A DNA stretch of 64,000 bases from Paenimyroides aestuarii. Lineage in GTDB: Bacteria > Bacteroidota > Bacteroidia > Flavobacteriales > Flavobacteriaceae. Below are positions 43,009 to 51,646 of this stretch, piece by piece. Both the position numbers and the translations under genes were made by a program. The DNA lies in the NCBI RefSeq assembly GCF_024628805.1, contig NZ_CP102382.1:2897017-2961016 (forward strand). Direction: 5' to 3'. Each line of letters starts with the position of its first letter. Within the stretch, counting starts at the first letter, position 1. The notes under the pieces are model-generated. The model saw only the letters and a program-made list of their open reading frames with translations. It had not been told where the DNA came from and did no database searches.

Positions 43009-43830
43009 ATGAATTTTAAACTATTGCCTATAATGATGGTGGGGTTATTGTCGTTCAAACCAATGACCACAAACCCCAATGGAGACAACAATGGAAATGG
43101 AAATGGAAACGGAAATGGTAAAAAGAAAGTTACAGTAGTTACAAAATCTTCCACAGTAAAATCGAAAGAACTTGCAGCTGTAACAAAAAAGAATTCAAAA
43201 ACTTCTTCAGAGAGCAATCTAAGTACTTTCGATAAAATGGTTTTATCAGAATATTTAGATTTAAACGAGAAAAATTTCGAAAAACCTGAAATGCAAAGCT
43301 TTACAGCAGCTTTTAAAGGCTACTATAAACTGAAAGAACAAGGGAAAATTAAAAAAGAAATTCTTACAATTTTAGACTTTACAAAGTCATCAACCGAACG
43401 CAGAATGTGGGTGATTGATATGAAAAATCACGAAATTCTTTATCAAACAGTGGTTTCTCATGGCAGAAACAGTGGTAAAGAATATGCTACTGATTTTTCA
43501 AACACGCCTGAATCATACAAAAGTAGTTTAGGTTTTTATGCCACTGCAGAAACATACATGGGTAAGCACGGACTTTCGTTGCGCTTAGATGGTTTAGAAG
43601 CCGGAATTAACAGCAATGCACGTGCACGCGATATTGTAATTCATGCAGCAGATTATGCCAATGAAAACTTAGGAAAAAACCAAGGTTATTTAGGTAGAAG
43701 CTTGGGTTGCCCGGCTTTGCCAGAAGAAGTGGCTTTTAAAATAATTAATACTATAAAAGATGAAAGTTGTTTATTTATCTTTCATGCCGATAAAAAAGAT
43801 TATCTTACTAAATCTACCTTATTGAATTAA
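43009..43830 (+). CDS. Murein L,D-transpeptidase catalytic domain family protein
   Basis: This 273-residue protein has a short hydrophobic N-terminus (MNFKLLPIMMVGLLSF), a low-complexity linker NGNGNGNGNGKKK coded by a GGAAAY hexamer repeat, and a YkuD_2-type catalytic domain ending in IVIHAADY and GYLGRSLGCPALPEE, with the catalytic His and Cys. It may cross-link peptidoglycan or attach proteins to it. I chose the ATG at 43009 because the 33 upstream codons are not signal-like. Its stop region overlaps the convergent second L,D-transpeptidase gene by 12 bases. Confidence 0.88.
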   Translation: MNFKLLPIMMVGLLSFKPMTTNPNGDNNGNGNGNGNGKKKVTVVTKSSTVKSKELAAVTKKNSKTSSESNLSTFDKMVLSEYLDLNEKNFEKPEMQSFTAAFKGYYKLKEQGKIKKEILTILDFTKSSTERRMWVIDMKNHEILYQTVVSHGRNSGKEYATDFSNTPESYKSSLGFYATAETYMGKHGLSLRLDGLEAGINSNARARDIVIHAADYANENLGKNQGYLGRSLGCPALPEEVAFKIINTIKDESCLFIFHADKKDYLTKSTLLN

Positions 43831-45162
43831 TTGTTTATACAATTTATTATCTAAAGAGTAAACGTCGTTTAAGATTTGTATTTCGCCTGCATCATTGATT
43901 ACCGCAGTTAAATACACTTGATGGACGTTTACTTTTTTATTTAACGAAAAGTTTTTGGTCTTTGCTTCTACAGCCAGTGTATCCATTTCGGCTTTTGATA
44001 TGTTTTTCCCTTCGATCTTAAAAATTTTTTCAGCTAATCGAAAAGGATCTTCTACGCGCACACAACCCGAACTTAATGCACGGTATTTTTCTACAAAGCG
44101 GGTTCGATTGTTGGTGTCGTGTATATAAACCATGTGTTTGTTGGGAAAATTAAATTTAATTTGCCCTAAAGAATTCGAACTACCCGATTCTTGCACATAT
44201 CGGTATGCGTTATAGTTCCCGGCATTCCAATTCTCAGGAGCAACTTGCTTGCCCGTTTTTTTATCGATAATACGCATTCGGTTCGAAGCAAAATAGCCTA
44301 AATTTGCGCTTGCTTTCGGCACTAAATCTTTCTTTAAAATGGTTGGTGGAACCGTCCATTTAGGATTCAGAATAATGCTGTTAAAGGCAGAAGAAAGAAC
44401 AGGTGTTCTACGGCTTTTTTTGCCAATTATTACTTTGTGGGTATCTACAATGGCGCCATTTTCAATTAGATGCAGTTGGTATTCAGGTAAATTTACCCAT
44501 ACATAATGATCGCCTAAATTGGGTTGAATCCATTTGGTTCGTTCAAAATTCACCCACACTTTTTTTCGCAACAACCCTTCTTCTGACAATGTGTCTTTAG
44601 AGGTTATTGGAACATATTTTGCAAATGCTTTTTTATAAGAAAGATACAATTTATTTTTAGGTTTAATTTCCTCTAGACCATCATAAATACTGTTGTTTTC
44701 AAGCGACTCTTTAAGTATCTTTTTGTAATCAATTTCAGGATGATAAGGCTCCCAATCGCCATACATTTTTTTTGGATTAATTTTTCCTGTGGATAATTGC
44801 TTGGCAATTCTAAAAAAGGTTTCTGTAAAATGAATATCGGCTTTTTTAACCTCAGCAATCGATAAATAATTATAATTGTTGTGTGCTTTTATAAGTTGTG
44901 CCAATGGGTATTTTTCAGGCAAAACCGCATCGTATCTGCTATCAATAATTGCAGATATAAGCTGTGAGCGATTTAAGCTGTCTTTCCAAATGGTTTCAAA
45001 ATCATTTTTTGTATAGAAATCAACCATATTGTTGTCTTTCCCAAAAAATAATGTTTTTTCTATTTTATATGTTTTTTCTGCATTTGTTAAGCCCAAGTTA
45101 TTTTGGTTTGTGGTACATGCAGAAAAAACCAACGCCCCAATAATCATTTTTTTCCAGTTCAT
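43819..45162 (-). CDS. L,D-transpeptidase lipoprotein (YcbB-like)
   Basis: This 447-residue protein has a lipoprotein signal (lipobox VFSAC near residue 12) and a YcbB-like layout: an N-terminal helical region, then a YkuD catalytic domain with WVNLPEYQLHLIENG, VIIGKKSRRTPVLSS, YIHDTNNRTRF, and the active-site SSGCVRVEDPFRLAE. It builds 3-3 cross-links in peptidoglycan. I chose the ATG at 45162. It follows the GNAT gene by 13 bases, and its end overlaps the convergent transpeptidase gene by 12 bases. Confidence 0.92.
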   Translation of the reverse strand: MNWKKMIIGALVFSACTTNQNNLGLTNAEKTYKIEKTLFFGKDNNMVDFYTKNDFETIWKDSLNRSQLISAIIDSRYDAVLPEKYPLAQLIKAHNNYNYLSIAEVKKADIHFTETFFRIAKQLSTGKINPKKMYGDWEPYHPEIDYKKILKESLENNSIYDGLEEIKPKNKLYLSYKKAFAKYVPITSKDTLSEEGLLRKKVWVNFERTKWIQPNLGDHYVWVNLPEYQLHLIENGAIVDTHKVIIGKKSRRTPVLSSAFNSIILNPKWTVPPTILKKDLVPKASANLGYFASNRMRIIDKKTGKQVAPENWNAGNYNAYRYVQESGSSNSLGQIKFNFPNKHMVYIHDTNNRTRFVEKYRALSSGCVRVEDPFRLAEKIFKIEGKNISKAEMDTLAVEAKTKNFSLNKKVNVHQVYLTAVINDAGEIQILNDVYSLDNKLYKQLIQ

Positions 45163-45175
45163 TTTATTTTTTTGG

Positions 45176-45625
45176 CTAATCTTCTTTGGATACAAATTTA
45201 AACATTATTCTGTGAGAACCAATATGCGGAATCACCACCTGCTGCACATTTAATTGATATCCGTTTTTTTTGTAAAAAGGCACGGCATAATCGCGGGCAA
45301 AACACCAAATCATAACTGTTCCTTTTCGAGAAATATATTCTTCGGCAAAATGCAACAACCTGCGACCAATATTGTTGTTTTGCTTTTCTGCTAAAACCGA
45401 TAATCCTGTTAACCGATACACTGGATGCACTTTATAGGTGTTGGTGTTTTTTAACATCATTGTTACAGCTCCCACCAATTCGTTGTTTAAAAATGCACCA
45501 AAATGTTTGGTTCCCTCATCTAAATCGCCTTCAAAATAACAGGTTTCAACTGGTTGCCCTATTTTTAATACGCGGTGACGCATTTCCACAACGTCGTCCA
45601 CTTTTATTTGTTTGAATGTTACCAT
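45176..45625 (-). CDS. GNAT family N-acetyltransferase
   Basis: This 149-residue acetyltransferase has the GNAT core: GAFLNNELVGAVTMML, YRLTGLSVLAEKQNNNIGRRLL (acetyl-CoA-binding loop) and a C-terminal VPFYKKNGYQL motif. The substrate is unknown. It is divergent from the Crp/Fnr gene across about 100 bases with an inverted repeat, and 13 bases upstream of the L,D-transpeptidase start, so it may share a transcript with it. Confidence 0.88.
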   Translation of the reverse strand: MVTFKQIKVDDVVEMRHRVLKIGQPVETCYFEGDLDEGTKHFGAFLNNELVGAVTMMLKNTNTYKVHPVYRLTGLSVLAEKQNNNIGRRLLHFAEEYISRKGTVMIWCFARDYAVPFYKKNGYQLNVQQVVIPHIGSHRIMFKFVSKED

Positions 45626-45659
45626 ACGAAATCAAAATTTTAAAACAAGATACTAAATT

Positions 45660-45682
45660 AATAAGTATATCTCATACTTATT
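45660..45682. promoter_or_regulatory. Inverted repeat, candidate operator between GNAT and Crp/Fnr genes
   Basis: AATAAGTAT and ATACTTATT form a perfect 9-bp dyad around a 5-base spacer ATCTC, in the middle of the divergent region. It has the size of a dimeric regulator site and is not followed by a T run as a terminator would be. Confidence 0.45.
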
Positions 45683-45723
45683 CCTTATTTTTATCATGCT
45701 AAAATAAAATCTAAATTGTTTTT

Positions 45724-46305
45724 ATGAAAAGTCTATTATTGCAAAGTATCGCAAAACACGTATCGCTAACAGAAAAAGAAGAAGAAATTGTTTTAAACGC
45801 ATGCAGTAGCAGCACTTTCAAAAACAAAACAATGCTTATAAAACCCGGCGATGAAGCTCATTTTACTTATTTTGTTTTGAAAGGCATTTTGCGCAGTTAC
45901 ACAATCGACGATAACGGAACGATTCACATTTTAAGTTTCGCAACACCGGGCTGGTGGATGGCAGATATGTATAGCTATTTAACCGATAAACCTGCGATTT
46001 TATATGTGGATGTGATTGAGGAATGCGAAGTTTTAATTTTACAAAAATCCGATGTAGAAAATTTATATTCAAAAGTGCCGAAATTAGAACGCTTTTTTAG
46101 AATTTTAACCGAAAATAATTTAGTAGCCAACCAGCAACGAGTTCTAGATAAAATGGCCTTGACTGCCGAAGAACGCTATGAGAAGTTTTTACAAAAATAT
46201 CCAACGGTTGTAAACTGCTTGCCTCAAAAATATATTGCATCATTTATAGGTGTTACCCCAGAATTTTTTAGTAAAATGAAAAGCAATATGTTGCGAAAAA
46301 AATAA
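45724..46305 (+). CDS. Crp/Fnr family transcriptional regulator
   Basis: This 193-residue regulator has an N-terminal cNMP-binding beta-barrel (LIKPGDEAHFTYFVLKGILR near 39-58, then FATPGWWMADMYSYL) and a compact C-terminal HTH (LPQKYIASFIGVTPEFFSKM). It lacks FNR-type N-terminal cysteines, so an iron-sulfur sensor is unlikely. The ligand is unknown. It is divergent from the GNAT gene and upstream of the pirin-yceI pair, which may be its target. Confidence 0.92.
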   Translation: MKSLLLQSIAKHVSLTEKEEEIVLNACSSSTFKNKTMLIKPGDEAHFTYFVLKGILRSYTIDDNGTIHILSFATPGWWMADMYSYLTDKPAILYVDVIEECEVLILQKSDVENLYSKVPKLERFFRILTENNLVANQQRVLDKMALTAEERYEKFLQKYPTVVNCLPQKYIASFIGVTPEFFSKMKSNMLRKK

Positions 46306-46414
46306 ATTTCTATACTGCAACAAAACCATCATTTTTCATTTCTTAATATAGGTTAACCGCCATTCAATTTATCCGTGATACCTTTACATTATCAATAAAA
46401 AGAAAGGATAAAAG

Positions 46415-47131
46415 ATGGCAAAATATATTTTACATCCATCAAATACAAGAGGTTTTGCCGATCATGGATGGTTAAAATCGTATCACACATTTTCATTTGC
46501 CGGATACTTTAATCCAGAGCGGATAAACTTTGGAGCATTGCGCGTTTTAAACGACGATTTTGTAGCGGCAGGAAACGGTTTTGGTGCACACCCACACGAA
46601 AACATGGAAATTGTTTCTATTCCTTTAGAAGGAAAATTAGCCCATAAAGACAGTACCGGATCGGAAGGTGTTATTCAAAAAGGCGAAATTCAGTTTATGA
46701 GTGCCGGAACAGGAGTTACACACAGCGAAATGAACGCCAGCAAAACCGAAGATGTAAAGTTTCTCCAAATTTGGATCATTCCAAACAAAATAAACATAAC
46801 TCCGCGTTATGGTCAAATGGAATATGTGGTAAACCACAATGAGCTCAAAACGTTGATACAACCCACAACTGCAGAAGGCACCTTGAGGTTGCAACAAAAT
46901 GCATGGTTTAAAATGGGTAAATTCCATGAAAACCAATCTATTGAAGTAGCTGTGGAAGATCCAGCAAACAACGGAATTTATTTATTTCTATTAAATGGAT
47001 CTATTGAAGTGGATGGTCATTCCTTGGAAACACGCGATGCCATTGGTATTTCGGAAACTCAAAAAATCCAGATTAAAACAAATACAACCAGTGAATTTCT
47101 TATAATAGAAGTTCCCATGAATTACAACTAA
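46415..47131 (+). CDS. Pirin family protein
   Basis: This 238-residue bicupin protein has the pirin metal site in the N-terminal cupin: AHPHENMEIV near residue 54 and GTGVTHSEMNAS near 97 supply the histidines and glutamate. Bacterial pirins can act as quercetin dioxygenases or redox-linked regulators. The direct role is unknown here. It is followed after 18 bases by a YceI gene, and both lie downstream of the Crp/Fnr regulator. Confidence 0.93.
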   Translation: MAKYILHPSNTRGFADHGWLKSYHTFSFAGYFNPERINFGALRVLNDDFVAAGNGFGAHPHENMEIVSIPLEGKLAHKDSTGSEGVIQKGEIQFMSAGTGVTHSEMNASKTEDVKFLQIWIIPNKINITPRYGQMEYVVNHNELKTLIQPTTAEGTLRLQQNAWFKMGKFHENQSIEVAVEDPANNGIYLFLLNGSIEVDGHSLETRDAIGISETQKIQIKTNTTSEFLIIEVPMNYN

Positions 47132-47148
47132 TCTAAAATGTTATAACT

Positions 47149-47670
47149 ATGAAAAAATGGTCTATTGATCCAACGCACAGCGAAATTGGATTTAAAGTGA
47201 AACACATGATGTTTACAAACGTTAAAGGATATTTTAACGATTATACTGCCGAAATTGATTTTGAAAACGATTTAAAAGATGCCAACTTACAGTTTGCAGC
47301 AAAAGTAAATTCTATCTTTACCAATAATACAGACAGAGATAACCATCTAAAAAGCGCCGATTTCTTTGATGCAGAACATTTCCCTGCAGTGCATTTTAAA
47401 TCAACAAATATTGAAGGAAACGGAAGCGAATATAAAATCACAGGCGATTTAACAATAAAAGATGTGACAAACCCCATTACGCTAAACGCAGAATTTAGTG
47501 GTTTAATGACCGATCCTTGGGGAAATACTAAAGTAGGTTTAAACTTGGAAGGAAAAATAAACCGCAAAGATTTTGGATTAACCTATAATGCAGCTTTAGA
47601 AACAGGTGGCGTTTTAGTGGGTGAAGAAGTAAAATTAAACGCTGAAATTCAGCTAGTAGAACAAAAGTAA
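47149..47670 (+). CDS. YceI family protein
   Basis: This 173-residue lipocalin-fold protein (MKKWSIDPTHSEIGFKVKHM, then HLKSADFFDAEHFPAVHFKS) binds isoprenoid-like molecules in studied relatives. It begins at the mature part of the fold with no signal peptide, unlike secreted YceI proteins, so it should be cytosolic. It is second of the pirin-yceI pair and ends at a strong terminator. Confidence 0.93.
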   Translation: MKKWSIDPTHSEIGFKVKHMMFTNVKGYFNDYTAEIDFENDLKDANLQFAAKVNSIFTNNTDRDNHLKSADFFDAEHFPAVHFKSTNIEGNGSEYKITGDLTIKDVTNPITLNAEFSGLMTDPWGNTKVGLNLEGKINRKDFGLTYNAALETGGVLVGEEVKLNAEIQLVEQK

Positions 47671-47694
47671 AGTTAATTTTAATTGTTTTTATCT

Positions 47695-47728
47695 AAAGTA
47701 CAATCTTTCAACAGATTGTACTTTTTTT
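47695..47728 (+). terminator. Terminator of the pirin-yceI transcript
   Basis: A perfect 12-bp stem AAAGTACAATCT / AGATTGTACTTT with loop TTCAAC is followed by four more T, 25 bases after the yceI stop. Confidence 0.92.
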
Positions 47729-47767
47729 ATGTCGATAGATTTAGTAAATTGCCAAAAAACAATAATA

Positions 47768-49912
47768 ATGAATCGTAAAACAATTATTTTGTTGTGTTTG
47801 CTGGCAGGTGCAGCAGTACAGCAATCTTGTGATAAAAAGCAAAATACCGTAATGACATCAGGACAAGAAAACCCTTTAATTGCCGAATGGAACACACCAT
47901 TTGAAGTGCCTCCTTTTGATAAAATAGAAAACAGCCATTTTAAACCCGCTATTTTAGAAGGCATTAAGGACCACGAAAAAGAAATTCAAGCCATTGCAAA
48001 CAGCAAAGAGCAACCCACATTTGAAAATGTGATTGTGGCTATTGATCAATCAGGCAAAACATTAAGCAAAGTAACCACGGTACTTTATAACCTAACAAGT
48101 GCCCATACAAATGACGATTTGCAAAAATTGGCACAAGAAATGGCTCCTGCCCTTTCGGAACATACCGACAATATTTATCTAAACGATGCCTTGTTTCAAA
48201 AAGTAAAAACGATTTACAATCAATACCAAATTGCAAAACCTGAAACTTTGCAACTAACTGCAGAACAGCAAATGTTGTTGAATGAAACCTATAAACGTTT
48301 TGTGCGAAGTGGTGCCAATCTATCTGCGGAAAACAAAGAAAAGCTAAAAAAATGGAACAGTGAACTATCGGTTTTATCTTTAAAATACGGCGATAATTTG
48401 TTAAACGAAACGAATAATTACGAATTAGTTATCGATAAAAAAGAAAACTTAGCAGGCTTGCCCAATGAATTAATCGAAGCAGCTGCCGAGGAAGCAAAAG
48501 CAAAAGGCAAAGAAGGTAAATGGGTGTTCACGTTGAGCAACTCAAGTGTGATGCCCTTCTTGCAATATGCCGATAATCGGGAGTTACGCAAAACCATTTG
48601 GAATGCTTACCAAATGCGCGGAAATCAAAACAACGAAAACGACAATAAAGAAAACGTACTAAAAATTGCCAACTTACGCATGCAAAAAGCACAATTGCTT
48701 GGCTACAAAAACCATGCAGAGTATGTGCTTGCAGAAAGCATGGCAAAAACACCAGATGCAGTAAATAAGCTTTTAATGAAATTGTGGGAACCTGCACTAA
48801 ACAAAGCCAAACAAGAAGCTACCGATATTCAAAGTTTAATGCGCCAAGAAGGTTTAAACGAAGATGTGTCGCCAGCTGATTGGCGCTATTATGCCGAAAA
48901 AATTCGCAAAGAGCGTTTTGATTTAGACGAACAAGAACTGAAACCTTATTTAAGCTTAGAAAATGTGCGTCAAGGAATTTTCGACGTAACCTTTAAGCTT
49001 TGGGGATTGACTTACAAAGAGCTAAAAGATGTTCCCAAATACCATGAAGACGTTACCGTTTGGGAGGTTTTTGACAACAATAAAGAAAGTTTAGGTGTTT
49101 TATATATGGATATGCATCCGCGCGAATCGAAACGAGGTGGTGCCTGGATGACTTCATATCGCGACCAACAAATGGAAAACGGTAAACGTAAAAAACCTGT
49201 AATTTCTATCGTTTGTAATTTCACAAAACCCACAGCCACAACGCCGTCTTTATTGACTTTTGATGAAACCACCACTTTTTTCCATGAGTTTGGTCATGCG
49301 TTGCACGGACTGTTATCAAACGTAAATTATAAAAGTTTAGCAGGAACCAATGTGCCACGAGATTTTGTGGAACTTCCCTCACAAATTATGGAAAACTGGG
49401 CTGCAGAACCCGAAGTGCTAAAAATGTATGCGAAGCATTATAAAACAGGCGAAGTAATTCCGGATGCATTAATTGAAAAAATGAAAAAAGCCGGCACTTT
49501 TGATCAAGGTTTTGCTACTACAGAATATCTAGCGGCATCGCTTTTAGACATGCAATACCATACGGCTACCGAAGAAATTAAAAACGATGTGAACACTTTT
49601 GAAATAAATGCAATGAAGCAAATAGGACTTGTTGATGCAATTATTCCTCGCTACCGCAGCACCTATTTTAGCCATATTTTTTCAGGTGGATACTCTGCAG
49701 GATATTACAGCTATATTTGGAGTGCTGTTTTAGACACCGATGCATTTGAAGCTTTTAAAACATCCGGTTTATTCAATTCGGAAAAGGCATTACTATTCCG
49801 AAAAAATATCTTAGAAAAAGGAGGTACAGAAGATCCGGCGGAGCTTTACAGAAAATTCCGCGGTGCCGACCCATCCATTGAACCGCTGCTTAAAAAACGA
49901 GGTTTGAATTAA
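47768..49912 (+). CDS. M3 family metallopeptidase lipoprotein (Dcp-like)
   Basis: This 714-residue zinc peptidase of the oligopeptidase/dipeptidyl carboxypeptidase type has a lipoprotein signal (MNRKTIILLCLLAGAAVQQSC). The active site is FFHEFGHALHGLLS with the HEFGH motif, and the third zinc ligand lies in ELPSQIMENWA. The substrate clamp ends in GGYSAGYYSYIWSA. I chose the ATG at 47768 because it begins the lipoprotein signal. It acts in the periplasm on peptides and is convergent with a peptide-binding lipoprotein gene. Confidence 0.94.
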   Translation: MNRKTIILLCLLAGAAVQQSCDKKQNTVMTSGQENPLIAEWNTPFEVPPFDKIENSHFKPAILEGIKDHEKEIQAIANSKEQPTFENVIVAIDQSGKTLSKVTTVLYNLTSAHTNDDLQKLAQEMAPALSEHTDNIYLNDALFQKVKTIYNQYQIAKPETLQLTAEQQMLLNETYKRFVRSGANLSAENKEKLKKWNSELSVLSLKYGDNLLNETNNYELVIDKKENLAGLPNELIEAAAEEAKAKGKEGKWVFTLSNSSVMPFLQYADNRELRKTIWNAYQMRGNQNNENDNKENVLKIANLRMQKAQLLGYKNHAEYVLAESMAKTPDAVNKLLMKLWEPALNKAKQEATDIQSLMRQEGLNEDVSPADWRYYAEKIRKERFDLDEQELKPYLSLENVRQGIFDVTFKLWGLTYKELKDVPKYHEDVTVWEVFDNNKESLGVLYMDMHPRESKRGGAWMTSYRDQQMENGKRKKPVISIVCNFTKPTATTPSLLTFDETTTFFHEFGHALHGLLSNVNYKSLAGTNVPRDFVELPSQIMENWAAEPEVLKMYAKHYKTGEVIPDALIEKMKKAGTFDQGFATTEYLAASLLDMQYHTATEEIKNDVNTFEINAMKQIGLVDAIIPRYRSTYFSHIFSGGYSAGYYSYIWSAVLDTDAFEAFKTSGLFNSEKALLFRKNILEKGGTEDPAELYRKFRGADPSIEPLLKKRGLN

Positions 49913-49918
49913 TAGGAA

Positions 49919-49952
49919 AACTCCCGATTGTAACGATTTATAATCGGGAGTT
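49919..49952. terminator. Hairpin between convergent genes
   Basis: A perfect 11-bp stem AACTCCCGATT / AATCGGGAGTT with a 12-base loop fills the gap between the peptidase and the binding-protein gene. The T run is weak, so it is a likely but not classic terminator. Confidence 0.65.
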
Positions 49953-49958
49953 ATACCA

Positions 49959-51557
49959 TCAATACTTTTTCACATATTTCAAATTCAAACCGTTCATGGC
50001 ATTAGGCTGTAAATTATGCACGTTTTTCTGCGTAAATCTGGCCACTTTATCATAAAACAGCACAATTACCGGCACTTCATTTGCAATGATTTCGTTCATT
50101 TTTTGATACAATTCAGTACGTTTTTCGTCATCTACCGTATTTAATGCTTGCTCATAGAAATCATCGAAAGTAGTATTTTTAAAATGGGTGTAGTTGGGAC
50201 CATTCGGGGTAAAATTTTTGCTGTAAAACAACGACAAATAATTTTCTGCATCGGGATAATCGGCAATCCAACTTCCTCTAAAAAATGCCAATTTGTTCGT
50301 AGCAATTGATTGGCGAAGCGTGCTTGGTGGCATTACATCAATTTTTACTTTAATACCTAATTTTTCCCATTCGCGCTGCAAATATTCAGCAATATCCAAA
50401 TAGGTGTTGTTGGTACTTAAAGTAATTTCAACCGTTGACTTTCTATCTTTTTTAACATGATCAATCAGTTGTTTTGCTTTTGTTGGATTATATAAAGGGT
50501 CTTTTGCCGGTTGAAATCCTAGTAATCCGTTTGGAATCATTCCGTTTACCTTCCCATCGCCCATTCCGTTTCGCAGATAAGCAACTAGTTTGGTTCTATC
50601 GAAACCATGGTTCAACGCCTGACGAATTCGAATATCGCTCATCAATGGATCATTCATATTAAAACCTAAATATTCGGTGTTCAAATAAGGCCCTGTAAGC
50701 ATTTTTATTTTGCCTTTGTATTTTTCTTGAAGATTTCCTGTTGACTGTAATAATTCATCTTTATACGATGGATCCAAACCCGAAATCATATCGATTTTTC
50801 CCTGAAGAAATTGCATAAACCCGCTCTGTTTATCAGGTAAAAAAGATATAGCGATGCTTTCTAAATAAGGTAATCTTTTTCCCGTTGCATCTTTTTCGTG
50901 GTAATTTGGATTTTTCCGCAAAACCAACTTCACATTTTCTTCCCAAATTTTAAACTGAAAAGGCCCGGTACCAATGGGGTTCGATCTAAAATCAATCGAT
51001 TGATCTTCGGTAATTTCTTTTGGAACAACCGAAGCATATTTCATGGAAAGCAAACTCAAAAAAGCTGGAAACGGATTTTTTAAATCAATTGTAAAAACCG
51101 AATCATTCACGGCTTTATAACTATTTACATGCTGAAAAACCCAAGTTCCCGGCGATGCCAAATCTTCACTCAAAACTCGGTTAAAACTGTATTCAAAATC
51201 GTGTGCAGTAACCACTCTGGTACTGTCTTTCCCAAATTTTTTATGCTTGTGAAAATACACATCGTCTCGAAGAAGGAATTCGTAATGCAAACCATCATTC
51301 GAAATGTTCCAACTTTTAGCAATATCAGGCTGTACGTGCAAAGAATCATCTAACTGAACCAATCCGTTAAACAATTGTGTGCAAGGCCAAATAATTGCCA
51401 TGTTTCTAGCAAAAGCCGGGTCTAATGTTTGAATGTTTGCACTTTCATTGTATCGAAACACATCGTTCTCTGTAAACAGTTGCTTTTTTTTAGCACAACT
51501 ATCTAATAATAAAACACTTAAAATTAAAAAAAGGTAGTTCCCCAGATATTTCATCAA
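49959..51557 (-). CDS. Peptide ABC transporter substrate-binding lipoprotein
   Basis: This 532-residue family 5 solute-binding protein (DppA/OppA type) has a lipoprotein signal (lipobox LLLDSC near 17-22) and domain landmarks YNESANIQTLDPAFARNM, FEYSFNRVLSEDLASPGTW, NPIGTGPFQF and NDPLMSDIRIRQALNHGFDR. No permease or ATPase gene is nearby, so it is an orphan binding protein or works with transporters encoded elsewhere. Confidence 0.92.
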   Translation of the reverse strand: MMKYLGNYLFLILSVLLLDSCAKKKQLFTENDVFRYNESANIQTLDPAFARNMAIIWPCTQLFNGLVQLDDSLHVQPDIAKSWNISNDGLHYEFLLRDDVYFHKHKKFGKDSTRVVTAHDFEYSFNRVLSEDLASPGTWVFQHVNSYKAVNDSVFTIDLKNPFPAFLSLLSMKYASVVPKEITEDQSIDFRSNPIGTGPFQFKIWEENVKLVLRKNPNYHEKDATGKRLPYLESIAISFLPDKQSGFMQFLQGKIDMISGLDPSYKDELLQSTGNLQEKYKGKIKMLTGPYLNTEYLGFNMNDPLMSDIRIRQALNHGFDRTKLVAYLRNGMGDGKVNGMIPNGLLGFQPAKDPLYNPTKAKQLIDHVKKDRKSTVEITLSTNNTYLDIAEYLQREWEKLGIKVKIDVMPPSTLRQSIATNKLAFFRGSWIADYPDAENYLSLFYSKNFTPNGPNYTHFKNTTFDDFYEQALNTVDDEKRTELYQKMNEIIANEVPVIVLFYDKVARFTQKNVHNLQPNAMNGLNLKYVKKY

Positions 51558-51646
51558 ACCAAAATTTGTTTGTAAATTTGCAAATTGCTAACTGCATTTC
51601 CTAAATAGTTAGTAAAGATAATTGATTTTTTACACTACTTGTAGAT

